This document shows positions 1 to 8,175 of a stretch of DNA of 64,000 bases, piece after piece (positions within the stretch are counted from its first letter, which is position 1; each line of letters starts with the position of its first letter). The notes under the pieces were generated by a model. The model worked only from the letters and a program-made list of their open reading frames with translations. It was not told the origin of the DNA and did no database searches. Source of the DNA: JADFRG01 sp048054495 (lineage in GTDB: Bacteria; Chloroflexota; Anaerolineae; Anaerolineales; E44-bin32); the NCBI GenBank assembly GCA_048054495.1, contig JBGMQN010000069.1:1-64000 (forward strand), written 5' to 3'. A program made the position numbers and the translations under genes.

Positions 1-2
1 GC

Positions 3-599
3 AACGCATGCGAGCACTTTGCGGCCGAGAACCTAGGGGGCGCGGAGATCGAACTCTCGATGCTGTTTGCCGACGTCCGGGGATCCACCGCTTTGGCAGA
101 GCAAATGGGCACGATGGAGTTCAGTCGCCTCATCGGCCGATTCTATAAGGTCGCCACGGACGTGATGGTCAAATCGGACGCACTGGTCGATAAGCTGATC
201 GGGGATGAAGTAACCGGCATATATACGCCAGGCTTTGCGGGGCCGGATCACGCCCGGGTGGCGATCGAGGCTGCCAAGCTGCTGCTCACGGCCACGGGCC
301 ACTCGGACGCGGAGGGCCCCTGGGTGCCGGTCGGTGCAGGCGTGCACACGGGGGAAGCCTTTGTGGGAGCGGTGGGTTCAGAGCAAGGGTTGACCGATAT
401 CACGGCTTTAGGCGATGGGCCCAACACCGCGGCCCGCCTGGCCTCGGCGGCTGCCACTGGCGAAATCGTAGTGAGCGAAGATGCCGCGCAGGCGGCCGAA
501 TTAGATACCGATGATCTTGAAAGCCGCAGCTTGGAGCTCAAGGGCAAAGCGGAGCCGGTGAGCGTACGCGTGATCAAGATCCACTCCGAATCTGACTAA
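3..599 (+). CDS. Class III adenylate/guanylate cyclase domain protein (5' end cut by window)
   Basis: C-terminal part of a class III nucleotide cyclase, the family that makes cAMP or cGMP from ATP or GTP. The reading frame is open to the window edge, so the gene begins upstream. The metal-binding strand reads LFADVRGSTALAEQ, with the first Asp of the two-metal site. The second Asp lies in KLIGDEVTGIY, followed by a GVHTGEAFVG strand and the helix ALGDGPNTAARLASAA, typical of the family. About 199 codons are visible and the domain is essentially complete. The N-terminal sensory part, if any, is outside. Substrate specificity cannot be assigned. It has no clear link to the metal genes downstream. 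Confidence 0.85.
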   Translation, partial: NACEHFAAENLGGAEIELSMLFADVRGSTALAEQMGTMEFSRLIGRFYKVATDVMVKSDALVDKLIGDEVTGIYTPGFAGPDHARVAIEAAKLLLTATGHSDAEGPWVPVGAGVHTGEAFVGAVGSEQGLTDITALGDGPNTAARLASAAATGEIVVSEDAAQAAELDTDDLESRSLELKGKAEPVSVRVIKIHSESD

Positions 600-843
600 C
601 TCCAATTCTCACGAGTCGTTTTTCGCAGATCATCACCCTCGCTCCGAACCACCTTCCCTTCCCAGTTCTTCGCTCTACATCTCTCGTTCCGGGTCTTTGG
701 GTGACATGTCCAGTCCTACCTAGCTAGCGGTGGGTTTGCCAACATGAGGCAGGCGATTCCGACCCCAAGGATAGAATTGCGGCAAGCGCTCGCTTATCTA
801 CGATTTGACTTGCCGAGCCATATTAAGTTCTGGGAGGTGCGCG

Positions 844-1221
844 ATGAAACGACCGGTCCACTTTGAGATCCTGGCCGACGATCCGAAGAAGCTGGCCGAC
901 TTCTATGCCCGCGTCTTTGGCTGGGAAATAGCGGATTGGGGTGGAGAGGAACAGACATATTGGCTGGCCACGACCGGTCCGGATGGTGAGCCCGGCATCA
1001 ACGGGGGGTTCATGCGCCGAGCCTTCGACCAGGCCGTCATCAATACCTTGGAGGTCGAATCGCTGGAAGAGGCGACGCGTGAAATCGAGGCAGCAGGTGG
1101 CAAAGTTGTCCACGGGCCGAACGAGGTGCCCGGAGTGGGAACGCATGCGTATTTTGCTGATCCCGAAGGGACCCTTTTCGGAGTGATGCAGCCATTGGCT
1201 GGCGGCGAAGAGCTAGGCTGA
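844..1221 (+). CDS. VOC-family (glyoxalase/bleomycin-resistance-like) protein
   Basis: 125-residue vicinal-oxygen-chelate fold protein. The sequence shows the paired beta-alpha-beta-beta-beta pattern: HFEILADDPKKLADFYARVFGW near the start and GGKVVHGPNEVPGVGTHAYFADPEGTLFGVMQ at the end, the latter being the classic DPEGN-type terminal strand. The ATG at 844 is preferred over an in-frame codon at 805 because GGGAGG lies just before it. Such proteins may be metal-dependent lyases or isomerases, or ligand-binding resistance proteins; the substrate cannot be told. It is convergent with the organomercurial lyase gene. Confidence 0.85.
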   Translation: MKRPVHFEILADDPKKLADFYARVFGWEIADWGGEEQTYWLATTGPDGEPGINGGFMRRAFDQAVINTLEVESLEEATREIEAAGGKVVHGPNEVPGVGTHAYFADPEGTLFGVMQPLAGGEELG

Positions 1222-1294
1222 CATGCCTGATTTCGACGTTACGCCTTACAGGAGATCCTCGCTGCGGATGAGCTCGGCCGAGGCTTCGTTCAGT

Positions 1295-1969
1295 TCAGCA
1301 GCCGGGCGCCAGCTGGCTCAGGATGGCCCGCATCGACGGATCGCGCTTGACGAGAATCCTGCCGATCCGGAAACCCTTGCTCACCGGCACGATCTGCAAC
1401 CCGGCGCCCTTGTGATTTCCGATGTACTGCTTCGCGCTGTCGACTGACCCAAAGAAGTGGCCGTAGGAGCACATCGATCCACGCACATTGTCCACATCGA
1501 GGGTCTCCATCGCCTGTGATAAGACTGCCGTCTTGGGCGTTACGCTTTCGACCGCGTCGGCCGTGATGCTCAGGCGGATGGTCTCACCGGTGACCGGGTC
1601 CGGCGAGCGGATCACTGCCGAATGGCCAAAGATGACCGGAAAGATCAACGCATCGGTTGCACACCAGACGTACAGCTCACGCTCCTGTGCATGATAGCGA
1701 TGGGGGGTCGGGACGAGCGTGAGCCCAAACCCGATAAAGTTGCCCTCGGAATCGAATTCTCCGCCACGAGCCCGGATCTCACGCGTGACACTCTGTGCCT
1801 GCTCCAGCGGAAGCTGGAGCGACTCGGCAAGCGAATCGACGGATACCGCTTGCCCGCTGTCCAAGAGCAGTCGCATGTAGTGAAATACGGCGCGGGTCTG
1901 GAGCGGATCGGCGGCGCGAAACAGATCGCTCAGGCTCTTTACGCCATCTTCTACCGCTGGGTCATGCAT
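1295..1969 (-). CDS. merB: Alkylmercury (organomercurial) lyase MerB
   Basis: Cleaves the carbon-mercury bond of organomercurials to release Hg(II), which MerA then reduces. 224 residues, close to the usual ~212. The N-terminal part is a winged-helix-like domain (SLAESLQLPLEQAQSVTREI). The catalytic core shows YVWCATDALIFP, giving the first catalytic Cys and the nearby Asp (C-x-x-D), then SPDPVTGETIRLSI, and MCSYGHFFGS carrying the second essential Cys. The start has a strong AAGGAG ribosome site. It is transcribed away from the rest of the mer cluster, and a degenerate MerA tail lies upstream on the same strand, which suggests an older merA-merB order now broken. Confidence 0.93.
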   Translation of the reverse strand: MHDPAVEDGVKSLSDLFRAADPLQTRAVFHYMRLLLDSGQAVSVDSLAESLQLPLEQAQSVTREIRARGGEFDSEGNFIGFGLTLVPTPHRYHAQERELYVWCATDALIFPVIFGHSAVIRSPDPVTGETIRLSITADAVESVTPKTAVLSQAMETLDVDNVRGSMCSYGHFFGSVDSAKQYIGNHKGAGLQIVPVSKGFRIGRILVKRDPSMRAILSQLAPGC

Positions 1970-2160
1970 GGAAGGTTCTCCTTATACCTGGTGGCAGGCT
2001 AATCCATTTAAATCAGCCTCGTAGAGTTCGGTCGTCAGGCACTGCCGTCCTCGGCGGCCTGGCCCGAACCCGTCACGAGCCGTCTGCAGTGCCCGACTCG
2101 TCTCAAGAATAATACCTCGCACGTTCACTGCCAACTCCGATCCGGTTCCGCCACTGGTTG

Positions 2161-2259
2161 CCCGATGCAGCAGTAGAGCACGCCTGGGTCCTTGTCGAAT
2201 GAGCGCGCCGCCAGTTTGAGACCATCGATTATGGTGAGCTTTGAGAACCATGCACCTTG
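2161..2259 (-). pseudogene. Orphan MerA C-terminal tail, copy 1
   Basis: Reading the minus strand gives a stretch G-A-W-F-S-K-L-T, then DGLKLAARSFDKDPGVLYCC. It aligns without gaps to the end of the intact MerA at 15.1 kb (MFPYLTNAEGLKLAALAFDK). It keeps the vicinal Cys pair that binds Hg(II) in MerA but lacks the whole flavoprotein body. After Cys-Cys the frame runs on for about 11 codons to a stop at 2125. There is no ribosome site and it looks like a decayed 3' end. The surrounding ~650 bases upstream of merB hold nothing else I recognise. Confidence 0.75.
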
Positions 2260-2625
2260 ATGGTCTTCGCCTGAGGTGCAATCCCGCGGCGCGCGGAAAC
2301 CGCGCTGCGCCAGACCCACGCGCGGGAAAATCCATGGTCATGCCGCCCGACGAAACCTCGCTGCTTCCGGCCAACTCGGCGCGCCGTTGACCTTGTGCGG
2401 GAATTGCAGCAAAATAGTGTTAAAGAAGATGCAACTTTCATTAATGTGTACACCAGCAGAGCCGCCGGTCGTGATGTTTTGAGAATCGCCACGAGGAACG
2501 CATGATAGAAATCACAGCTCTAGCCCAGCAGAAGTTGCTTGAGAGGATGGCGGGAAAAAACACAAGACATGCTCGGCTTGCTGATTGGGATCAAGGGAGG
2601 CGGCCCAGCCGGTTTTGAACACCGC

Positions 2626-4014
2626 ATGCATGTAGTCTTGATCTCAACCTATGAACTGGGCCGCCAGCCATTCGGACTGGCGTCGCCAGCTGCCTGGCTT
2701 AGCCAAACTGGGGCCGATGTGACCTGCCTGGATCTGGCCGTGCAACGCTTGGACGAGGGTGCCATACGCGCCGCAGACGTGGTGGCCTTTTACCTGCCGA
2801 TGCATACGGCAACGCGCCTGGTCGTGCCGCTCATCGAGCGGGTCAGGCGTCTGAATGGAGGCGCGCAGCTCGCTTGCTACGGCCTATACGCGCCCATGAA
2901 CGAGGTTTATCTGCGCAGGCTGGGTGTGGGTACCATCCTGGGAGGCGAGTACGAGTCGGGATTGACGGCGCTGGTAAAGCGACTGAGCGCCAATGGCACG
3001 GGCCCTCAAGCGGTTGGTCAGCCAGAACCCGCCGTCTCACTGGTGCGGCAAACATTCATAACCCCGCAACGCTCAGGGTTACCCCCGCTATCTCAGTATG
3101 CCCAACTAAATATGGGAGACAATCAGAGTCGGATCGTGGGCTACACGGAGGCCAGCCGAGGTTGTAAGCATAGGTGCCGCCACTGCCCGATTGTCCCGGT
3201 GTATGAGGGGATGTTTCGTGTGGTCCAGCACGATGTGGTTTTAGAGGACATCCGGCAGCAGGTAGGCGCGGGGGCGGAGCACATCACTTTTGGCGATCCA
3301 GACTTCTTCAACGGTACCGGGCACGCGCTGCCTATCGTCCGCTCACTGCATGCCGAATTCCCTCGGCTCACCTACGACGTGACCATCAAGATCGAGCACC
3401 TGCTAAGGCACGCCGAGCACCTGCCGACGCTTCGCGATACGGGTTGCCTGTTCGTGACCAGCGCACTCGAGTCCATAGACGATCGGGTGCTGGCCCGCTT
3501 GGACAAGGGTCACACGCAGGCAGATATCATCCAGGTCGTCGATTGGTTCCAGGAAGTAGGGCTGGCGCTCAATCCGACGCTCGTGAGCTTCATGCCTTGG
3601 ACGACGCTGGACGGGTACCGGCGGCTGCTCGCCTTTCTAGATCAATATGGTCTGGTCGAGAATATGGCCTCCATCCACCTGGCGATCCGGCTGCTGATTC
3701 CGGCCGGCTCAAAGTTGCTTGAGTTGCCCGAAGTGCAGGCAATCGTTGGCTCCTTTGATGAGCAGCTGCTGAGCTATCCCTGGCAGAACAGCAACCCGTC
3801 CGTAGACCATCTCCACCAAGATGTACTTGCCGTGGTTGAGGCCGGGGTAGGGCGCGGCGAGGAGCGGCGCGAGATTTTTCGACAGGTTGCGGCGCTGGTT
3901 GGGCTGCCCATGCGAGAGGCGAATGGCCGACAGCCCCGCGCGCCGATCCCCTATCTGAGTGAGCCCTGGTACTGTTGTGCGGAGCCGACCGAAGAGCAGT
4001 TTGCCCCGCTCTGA
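2626..4014 (+). CDS. Radical SAM protein with C-terminal CCAEP tail
   Basis: About 462 residues. The N-terminal ~130 residues resemble the Rossmann-like B12-binding domain of B12-dependent radical SAM enzymes (HVVLISTYELGRQPFGLASP), but the cobalamin-ligating D-x-H-x-x-G is not visible. The radical SAM core carries ASRGCKHRCRHCPI, a C-x3-C-x2-C site for the 4Fe-4S cluster. The protein ends in YLSEPWYCCAEPTEEQF, the tail of a family known for CUAEP/CCAEP ends, in which some members have selenocysteine at the first position; here both are Cys. The start at 2626 matches the conserved beginning; upstream in-frame codons at 2539 (TTG) and 2569 (ATG) lack a better ribosome site. It is flanked by two orphan MerA tails. 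The reaction is unknown. Confidence 0.88.
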   Translation: MHVVLISTYELGRQPFGLASPAAWLSQTGADVTCLDLAVQRLDEGAIRAADVVAFYLPMHTATRLVVPLIERVRRLNGGAQLACYGLYAPMNEVYLRRLGVGTILGGEYESGLTALVKRLSANGTGPQAVGQPEPAVSLVRQTFITPQRSGLPPLSQYAQLNMGDNQSRIVGYTEASRGCKHRCRHCPIVPVYEGMFRVVQHDVVLEDIRQQVGAGAEHITFGDPDFFNGTGHALPIVRSLHAEFPRLTYDVTIKIEHLLRHAEHLPTLRDTGCLFVTSALESIDDRVLARLDKGHTQADIIQVVDWFQEVGLALNPTLVSFMPWTTLDGYRRLLAFLDQYGLVENMASIHLAIRLLIPAGSKLLELPEVQAIVGSFDEQLLSYPWQNSNPSVDHLHQDVLAVVEAGVGRGEERREIFRQVAALVGLPMREANGRQPRAPIPYLSEPWYCCAEPTEEQFAPL

Positions 4015-4287
4015 GGTGGGCCTGCACACTCCGACTCCGGCGTACGGACACACTTTATCTTTGGCTGGAATCAACCTCCAATCAGGATCTGGCCGGTAGT
4101 TCATAACCCCCCTGGCCAGGGTCCTTGCCCCCCATGGGACAAGGGCGATCAATCACATGACGGATACTGAGATCGTCCGGTCCGCTCGAGCAGAAAGTCC
4201 GCCAAGCTTGGTAAGGGCTCGAAGCCGATGACCTGCAGGGCGTCCGCAGCAAAGTTGGAGGGAGCGTTGATGTCGCAGAAATAGATC

Positions 4288-4407
4288 TCACCGTTCCGCA
4301 TCCGCCATCGCCTCGGCGCAGCAGGCAAGCACGGCTGGGCCCTCGTCGAATGAGAGCGCCGCCGCCTTGAGACCTTCGACCATGGAGAGCTATGAGAACC
4401 ATGTGCC
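4288..4407 (-). pseudogene. Orphan MerA C-terminal tail, copy 2
   Basis: Minus-strand translation gives G-T-W-F-S, an amber stop, then LSMVEGLKAAALSF and PAVLACCAEAMADAER before a TGA at 4288. It matches the MerA end L-T-x-x-E-G-L-K and the vicinal Cys pair. It is about 80% identical at DNA level to copy 1 by eye over ~100 bases and lies in the same orientation, so the two copies form direct repeats around the radical SAM gene. The internal stop and missing body mark it as a remnant. The rest of 4015-4460 shows only a short open frame, minus strand 4149-4299, with no recognised homology. Confidence 0.75.
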
Positions 4408-4463
4408 TTGAAGGTCTTTCGACTTAGTGGCATGCACCGGGCAGCGGAGCCCGAGCAGGTTCC

Positions 4464-4516
4464 TTGACATCGCCGACCTGGGCGGTGTATACTCAAATCC
4501 CCATGGGGGGTATAAG
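4464..4516 (+). promoter_or_regulatory. Sigma70 promoter overlapping a CsoR-type operator
   Basis: TTGACA at 4464-4469 and TATACT at 4488-4493 are separated by 18 bases. Just downstream, where transcription should start, is the G/C-tract dyad CCCCATGGGG flanked by AT-rich ends (about 4496-4516). This is the architecture of CsoR-family operators, and a csoR-like gene is in the window at 17420. It drives the membrane-protein gene at 4561. The assignment is by pattern only. Confidence 0.6.
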
Positions 4517-4560
4517 CATACAGCAAGTGAGTTGAGCATGCTGCCCGATTGGATGGAACC

Positions 4561-6201
4561 GTGAGCGAAGCTACAAATGAGCTTGTCGCAGTGGAGTCTT
4601 TGAGCGTGGAAGATGCTCGAAGCGTGGCCGGAAAGCGTGTTCTTCCGATGCGCATTGGTGTCCCGCTGCTGGGCTCGCTTTTCTGGGCCGGCCTTACCGT
4701 GTGGTGGATGCTGATGAGCATGCTTTTCCGCCAGGGCGCCTATCTGGAGGCGGTGATCATCGCCTACACGCTGCCATCGCTTTACGTCCTGGCGGCCTTC
4801 ATCGCATCGCGGCGATCCGGCGCGGGAACGATAAAGCTGCTCCATTTCTGGACCTTTCTGGCGCTGACGCTCATTTTCGCCGGGTCCTTGGCGTGGCTCG
4901 GTGAAACCCCGCCAGTGGGTGACGCGAGTCCGTATCTCGGGATCGCGTTCATCGCCTTCGTCATGGGGTTGATGCAGTACCCCGCGGGCGGTTTGAAACT
5001 GTACAGTGCCTATCGGTCCTCACTGTTTATAGGTGGGGTCATATTCATGCCGCTATTCATCTACTTCGCGGCCATGTTGCCAAACGTCCCGCACACGCCC
5101 GCGATCGACAAGGCGTACCTGTTCCCGATCGGCATGCTCGGCTTTTGGCTATCAGGCGCCTGGCTGGCGCTCAAGGCCACGCAGGGCGAACACGTGCCCG
5201 GATTGGAGATCAAGCCGCTGCTCCCCTTCCGCCCCGACCTCATCCTGCCCGGCGGGGTCAACTATGTCAAAGGCACGATCCTGATGGGTGTGGGCCTGAT
5301 GATCGCCATCATGCCGCAGCTCGGCATGCCACAATGGAACTGGTGGGGCTTCGTGCTGGCCTTCTGGGGGATCATCGCCATCATCCCGTTGCGAGGGATG
5401 TACAAGATGGCCAAGAGCCGGCGCTTGAGGATGCTGGGACTGGGTGGAACAGGATTCGTACACGAGTTAATCAAGGGACTCATCCTTTTCGTGGGTCTCT
5501 TAATCCTGCTTTATGGCTTTGTGAATGCGTTTTTCGGAACCGTTCCCTTCACCACGCTGGGTGTCACGCGCGAGTTTGACGCCTTCTCCAGCGGCAGCCC
5601 AGCCGGCCAGGTGGTCAGCGTGGCCTCCTTGTTGGCCGCCCTGGCTGTGCTGGTGCCGCTGCGGGGCTGGTACAAGACTCGTCTCTTAGAGGGAGTGGAA
5701 ACAAAGGCCCAGGTTTTCGTGAAGCAGTTTCTGCTCTGGCTAGGTACGTTGCTCCTTTTCGTGTCCTTCATTCAGCTTCTCAATCTACCACCGATCCGCG
5801 CGGCCGGAGTTATAGGCTTCTACCCAGAAGCCAATCCGGTGGGCTTTTGGGTGGGTGCGGCATTCTTCCTGGCGGGTTCGGCCCTTATCCTGATCCTGCG
5901 CCCCATTGCACTCAACCAAGAAATGGAGGCGACCATGATAATCATGGTCGGCGTCATAAGTGATCAGACGAGCAGCCTACAGCAATGGATGCTGAAGCGG
6001 CGGCTGCTTACATTGGCAGCGATGCCGGAGCCGCAGCGGAATCGCCATTTCGCGTGGATGGCGAAAGGCCTTGGTCTCCTCTCGCCCGAGAGCCGAAGTG
6101 CGCTAATGGGAGCGCAGATGTCGGCGCTCACAAGCTTGGACTCCGAGACCCGAGTCCTGTGTATGAGATCCATGGATCAGGCTCTGGCAGGCGGCGCTTA
6201 G
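4561..6201 (+). CDS. Polytopic membrane protein of unknown function with C-terminal helical repeat
   Basis: Roughly 546 residues with about 10-12 hydrophobic segments (for example VPLLGSLFWAGLTVWWMLM, ILMGVGLMIAIMPQL, LIKGLILFVGLLILLYGF), so an integral inner-membrane protein. I do not recognise the family. The last ~65 residues are soluble and helical (AAMPEPQRNRHFAWMAKGLG, LLSPESRSALMGAQMSALTS). They repeat a motif L-x-x-E-x-R-x-x-x-M-x-x-x-M that also fills the next two larger genes. The start is uncertain: GTG 4561 is chosen, TTG 4549 is possible, and neither has a strong ribosome site. It lies directly downstream of a CsoR-type operator and starts a tight gene run, so a role in soft-metal handling is inferred from context only. 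Confidence 0.7.
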   Translation: MSEATNELVAVESLSVEDARSVAGKRVLPMRIGVPLLGSLFWAGLTVWWMLMSMLFRQGAYLEAVIIAYTLPSLYVLAAFIASRRSGAGTIKLLHFWTFLALTLIFAGSLAWLGETPPVGDASPYLGIAFIAFVMGLMQYPAGGLKLYSAYRSSLFIGGVIFMPLFIYFAAMLPNVPHTPAIDKAYLFPIGMLGFWLSGAWLALKATQGEHVPGLEIKPLLPFRPDLILPGGVNYVKGTILMGVGLMIAIMPQLGMPQWNWWGFVLAFWGIIAIIPLRGMYKMAKSRRLRMLGLGGTGFVHELIKGLILFVGLLILLYGFVNAFFGTVPFTTLGVTREFDAFSSGSPAGQVVSVASLLAALAVLVPLRGWYKTRLLEGVETKAQVFVKQFLLWLGTLLLFVSFIQLLNLPPIRAAGVIGFYPEANPVGFWVGAAFFLAGSALILILRPIALNQEMEATMIIMVGVISDQTSSLQQWMLKRRLLTLAAMPEPQRNRHFAWMAKGLGLLSPESRSALMGAQMSALTSLDSETRVLCMRSMDQALAGGA

Positions 6202-6393
6202 ATGGGTTGGCTTCTTATCTTGTTGGCTGCAGTGGCGGCAGTGATATATGCCGTCTTGCCGTTTTGGGTGAGCTTCGGTTTCTCCGTCGCCATCGCCTGG
6301 TGCGGCTGGCTACTCTACCTGATCTTTTACAGGCCAGACTCGCTTTCGCAGGAACTCCGAGTTCATGTACCGCCGAATAGCAGCAGGAGGTGA
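6202..6393 (+). CDS. Small two-helix membrane protein
   Basis: 63 residues. The ATG immediately follows the TAG of the preceding gene, so it is translationally coupled. Two hydrophobic helices are visible (LLILLAAVAAVIYAVLPFW and GFSVAIAWCGWLLYLIF) with a short basic tail. No homology is recognised. Its position between two members of the repeat-bearing set suggests it is a subunit of the same membrane assembly. Confidence 0.55.
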   Translation: MGWLLILLAAVAAVIYAVLPFWVSFGFSVAIAWCGWLLYLIFYRPDSLSQELRVHVPPNSSRR

Positions 6394-6457
6394 TCCTGGG
6401 CGAGAGAATAGTTATCACTCGATTCGCAGCTCGACTTTCAAGAGGAGGGATGAACGA

Positions 6458-6850
6458 ATGGATATGAACATGAAAGATATGGCTGCCGCCATGGCCGGCC
6501 AAACCGAAGACGTTCGGCGGACCATGCTCACCGATCGGCTGACCCTGTTCTACGAGATGCCTGACGATGAGCGGCAGAAATCCATGAAGATGATGATGGA
6601 GGCGGTGTACAGTTTGCCCGAGGAGGACACTCAAAAACTCGTCGCAACCCGCACCGCAATCCTGGCTGACTTTCCGGAGGAGAAGCGCGGAGCATTGATG
6701 TCGACCCACATGCAGATCGTGCAGTCACTGTCCGAAGAGGAGCGAAACAAGGAGATGCAATACGTCAAGGAAGCGGCGGGAGGCCTGCCCGAGCCGCAAA
6801 GAACCACGATGATGTCCGCCCTCCAACATATGATGGGCGGAGGTATGTGA
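6458..6850 (+). CDS. Methionine-rich helical repeat protein
   Basis: 130 residues with 19 methionines (~15%) and no cysteine; soluble and highly helical. It is built from four or five copies of a ~25-residue unit such as LPEEDTQKLVATRTAI, FPEEKRGALMSTHMQIV, LSEEERNKEMQYVKEAA and LPEPQRTTMMSALQHMM. The same unit ends the membrane protein at 4561 and forms the middle of the one at 7147. AGGAGGG nine bases before ATG 6458 fixes the start; an upstream in-frame ATG at 6365 lies inside the previous gene. Met-rich proteins often bind Cu(I) or other soft metals, and the CsoR-type operators around this block fit that, but the function is inferred. Confidence 0.65.
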   Translation: MDMNMKDMAAAMAGQTEDVRRTMLTDRLTLFYEMPDDERQKSMKMMMEAVYSLPEEDTQKLVATRTAILADFPEEKRGALMSTHMQIVQSLSEEERNKEMQYVKEAAGGLPEPQRTTMMSALQHMMGGGM

Positions 6851-6881
6851 GCATATTTCAGGCCGAGAAAGGAGACGGTAT

Positions 6882-6959
6882 ATGAGCACCACAGGTATTG
6901 CAACCCCGCGCTGGACACTACGCGCGATCGCCCATTGCGACGACGGCTGTCGTCGGTAG
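6882..6959 (+). CDS. Possible 25-residue peptide ahead of a terminator-like element
   Basis: ATG preceded by AAAGGAG at good spacing, then 25 codons ending C-D-D-G-C-R-R and TAG. It lies between the Met-rich gene and a hairpin with a T-run. It could be a small regulatory or metal-binding leader peptide, or chance. No homology is recognised. Confidence 0.25.
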   Translation: MSTTGIATPRWTLRAIAHCDDGCRR

Positions 6960-6995
6960 CCCTGAGCACGGCGTAAAACTGCTCTCTTACGGGGT

Positions 6996-7044
6996 ATGGC
7001 AGGATTCGAATCCTGCTATGCAGGTCCTGCCATTCCCTTTTTTT
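6996..7044 (+). terminator. Terminator/attenuator-like nested inverted repeat with T7
   Basis: ATGGCAGGA at 6996-7004 pairs with TCCTGCCAT at 7025-7033, followed by TCCC and seven T (7038-7044). Inside lie the perfect palindrome GCAGGATTCGAATCCTGC (6999-7016) and a competing hairpin CCTGC-TAT-GCAGG. Four alternating GCAGG/CCTGC arms allow mutually exclusive folds. Confidence 0.5.
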
Positions 7045-7051
7045 CGCAATA

Positions 7052-7078
7052 ATATCCCCTTGGGGGGGAGAGGGATAT
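7052..7078 (+). promoter_or_regulatory. CsoR-type operator box 2
   Basis: ATATCCC at 7052-7058 is mirrored by GGGATAT at 7072-7078, with CCCCTTGGGG inside (7056-7065). It lies 70 bases before the gene at 7147. A TAATAT at 7050-7055 could be the -10, but the -35 is weak. It shares the C-tract/G-tract core with boxes at 4.5 and 13.2 kb. Confidence 0.55.
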
Positions 7079-7146
7079 AGGAAAATCATGAAACCGAAAC
7101 TCAGTCAAACTCACAACCGTATAACGCTGACCGACGGAGAGTGATC

Positions 7147-8175
7147 ATGAATTGGTTGCTGTGGATTCTAGCGATCGTAAGTCTTGGCGTACCGGTTGGG
7201 TCGCTGACGTTCGACCGCATGTTCGGGATTCCGGCTCGATTGCTGTGGCGGTATTGGGGCATTCGTTCTCTCATCGCCTTTATTGTGGCTCTGATCGGGG
7301 GGCTGATCACAGGCAATGCTATCGTCGAACTTATCTTGTGGGGAATCGTGAGCGGGATCCTCGCTTCCGCCGCTCTGGACGTGGTGCGATTGTTTGGCCA
7401 CCATGTGCTTAAGGTGTTCCCGCTGGATATGCCGCAGATGTTCGGCACGATCGCATATGGGTTGGCCCCCCAGCTCCAGCGCAACCTCATGGGTCAAATG
7501 GTCAAGTTCATGTCCGAGGCTTCGGAGGGGCGGCGGCACAGGATGCTGGCTGAACGACTGCCGGTGATCGCGGGATTTCGTGAGCCGCTGAGACTGTCGG
7601 TGGTAGGTGCGATGCAGAATGGACTGGCACAGTTGCCGGAAGACCTCCGTCAAGCGGTGATGACTAGTCAGATGGGTGTCCTGGCGGAAATGGATGCCGA
7701 CCAGCGGCGAACCATCATGGCCACCATGGACGCTGCGATGAACGGAAAGGGGAAGCCGGTATATCCTCAACCGCGCGGGTTGCCGAAACTTCCCATGCGA
7801 GTGGTGCGTGGGTTTATGTCTGCAGCCTTGCCGCAGACCTGGCGAGAAGCCGGGCTTCCGTCCGGGAAGCCGATCCTTGCTGGCTACGTCTGGCATTTCA
7901 TCATCGGCACTACGTTTGCCATCAGCTACAACCTTGTTTTCGGCAATGGGACGTGGACGCTCGCGTTTGTCTGGGGGATCTTTATTTGGGCCACCATGAT
8001 GGTGACCATGCCGCCGATGATGCCGCTAGTCAAGTTCCCATGGCCTAAATTTGCGATCGTACCGCTGGTGGCGCATCTGTTTCTGGCCGTGCCGATCGGG
8101 TACGTGGCGCTAAACCTGCTCAGTCCGGCGGCGAACGTTGCAAGCCTGCTGGGTGCATTGGGAGTCCTTCCGTGA
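7147..8175 (+). CDS. Membrane protein with central helical repeat domain
   Basis: About 342 residues. Two or three N-terminal membrane helices (LLWILAIVSLGVPVGSLTF, SLIAFIVALIGGLITGNAIV) precede a ~120-residue soluble part with the Met/Arg repeat (LPEDLRQAVMTSQMGVLAEM, DADQRRTIMATMDAAM). C-terminal membrane helices follow (YVWHFIIGTTFAISYNLVF, AFVWGIFIWATMMVTMPPMM). GGAGA six bases before ATG 7147 sets the start, rather than GTG 7141. It is related in repeat content to the proteins at 4561 and 6458. It overlaps the next gene by four bases. No recognised family; a partner in metal transport is inferred only from the operator and neighbours. Confidence 0.65.
   Translation: MNWLLWILAIVSLGVPVGSLTFDRMFGIPARLLWRYWGIRSLIAFIVALIGGLITGNAIVELILWGIVSGILASAALDVVRLFGHHVLKVFPLDMPQMFGTIAYGLAPQLQRNLMGQMVKFMSEASEGRRHRMLAERLPVIAGFREPLRLSVVGAMQNGLAQLPEDLRQAVMTSQMGVLAEMDADQRRTIMATMDAAMNGKGKPVYPQPRGLPKLPMRVVRGFMSAALPQTWREAGLPSGKPILAGYVWHFIIGTTFAISYNLVFGNGTWTLAFVWGIFIWATMMVTMPPMMPLVKFPWPKFAIVPLVAHLFLAVPIGYVALNLLSPAANVASLLGALGVLP

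Noticed and set aside
1982..2374. Open frame on the minus strand upstream of merB as a real gene
   Set aside because: It runs across the MerA tail in another frame, has no ribosome site and no family pattern.
6961..7033. tRNA-like sequence with a TTCGAATCC T-arm and a GTA-containing loop
   Set aside because: The loop sizes are wrong, the anticodon stem has two mismatches, and no acceptor stem or D-arm can be drawn. The perfect palindrome and T7 fit a terminator or attenuator better. At most it is a decayed tRNA piece.
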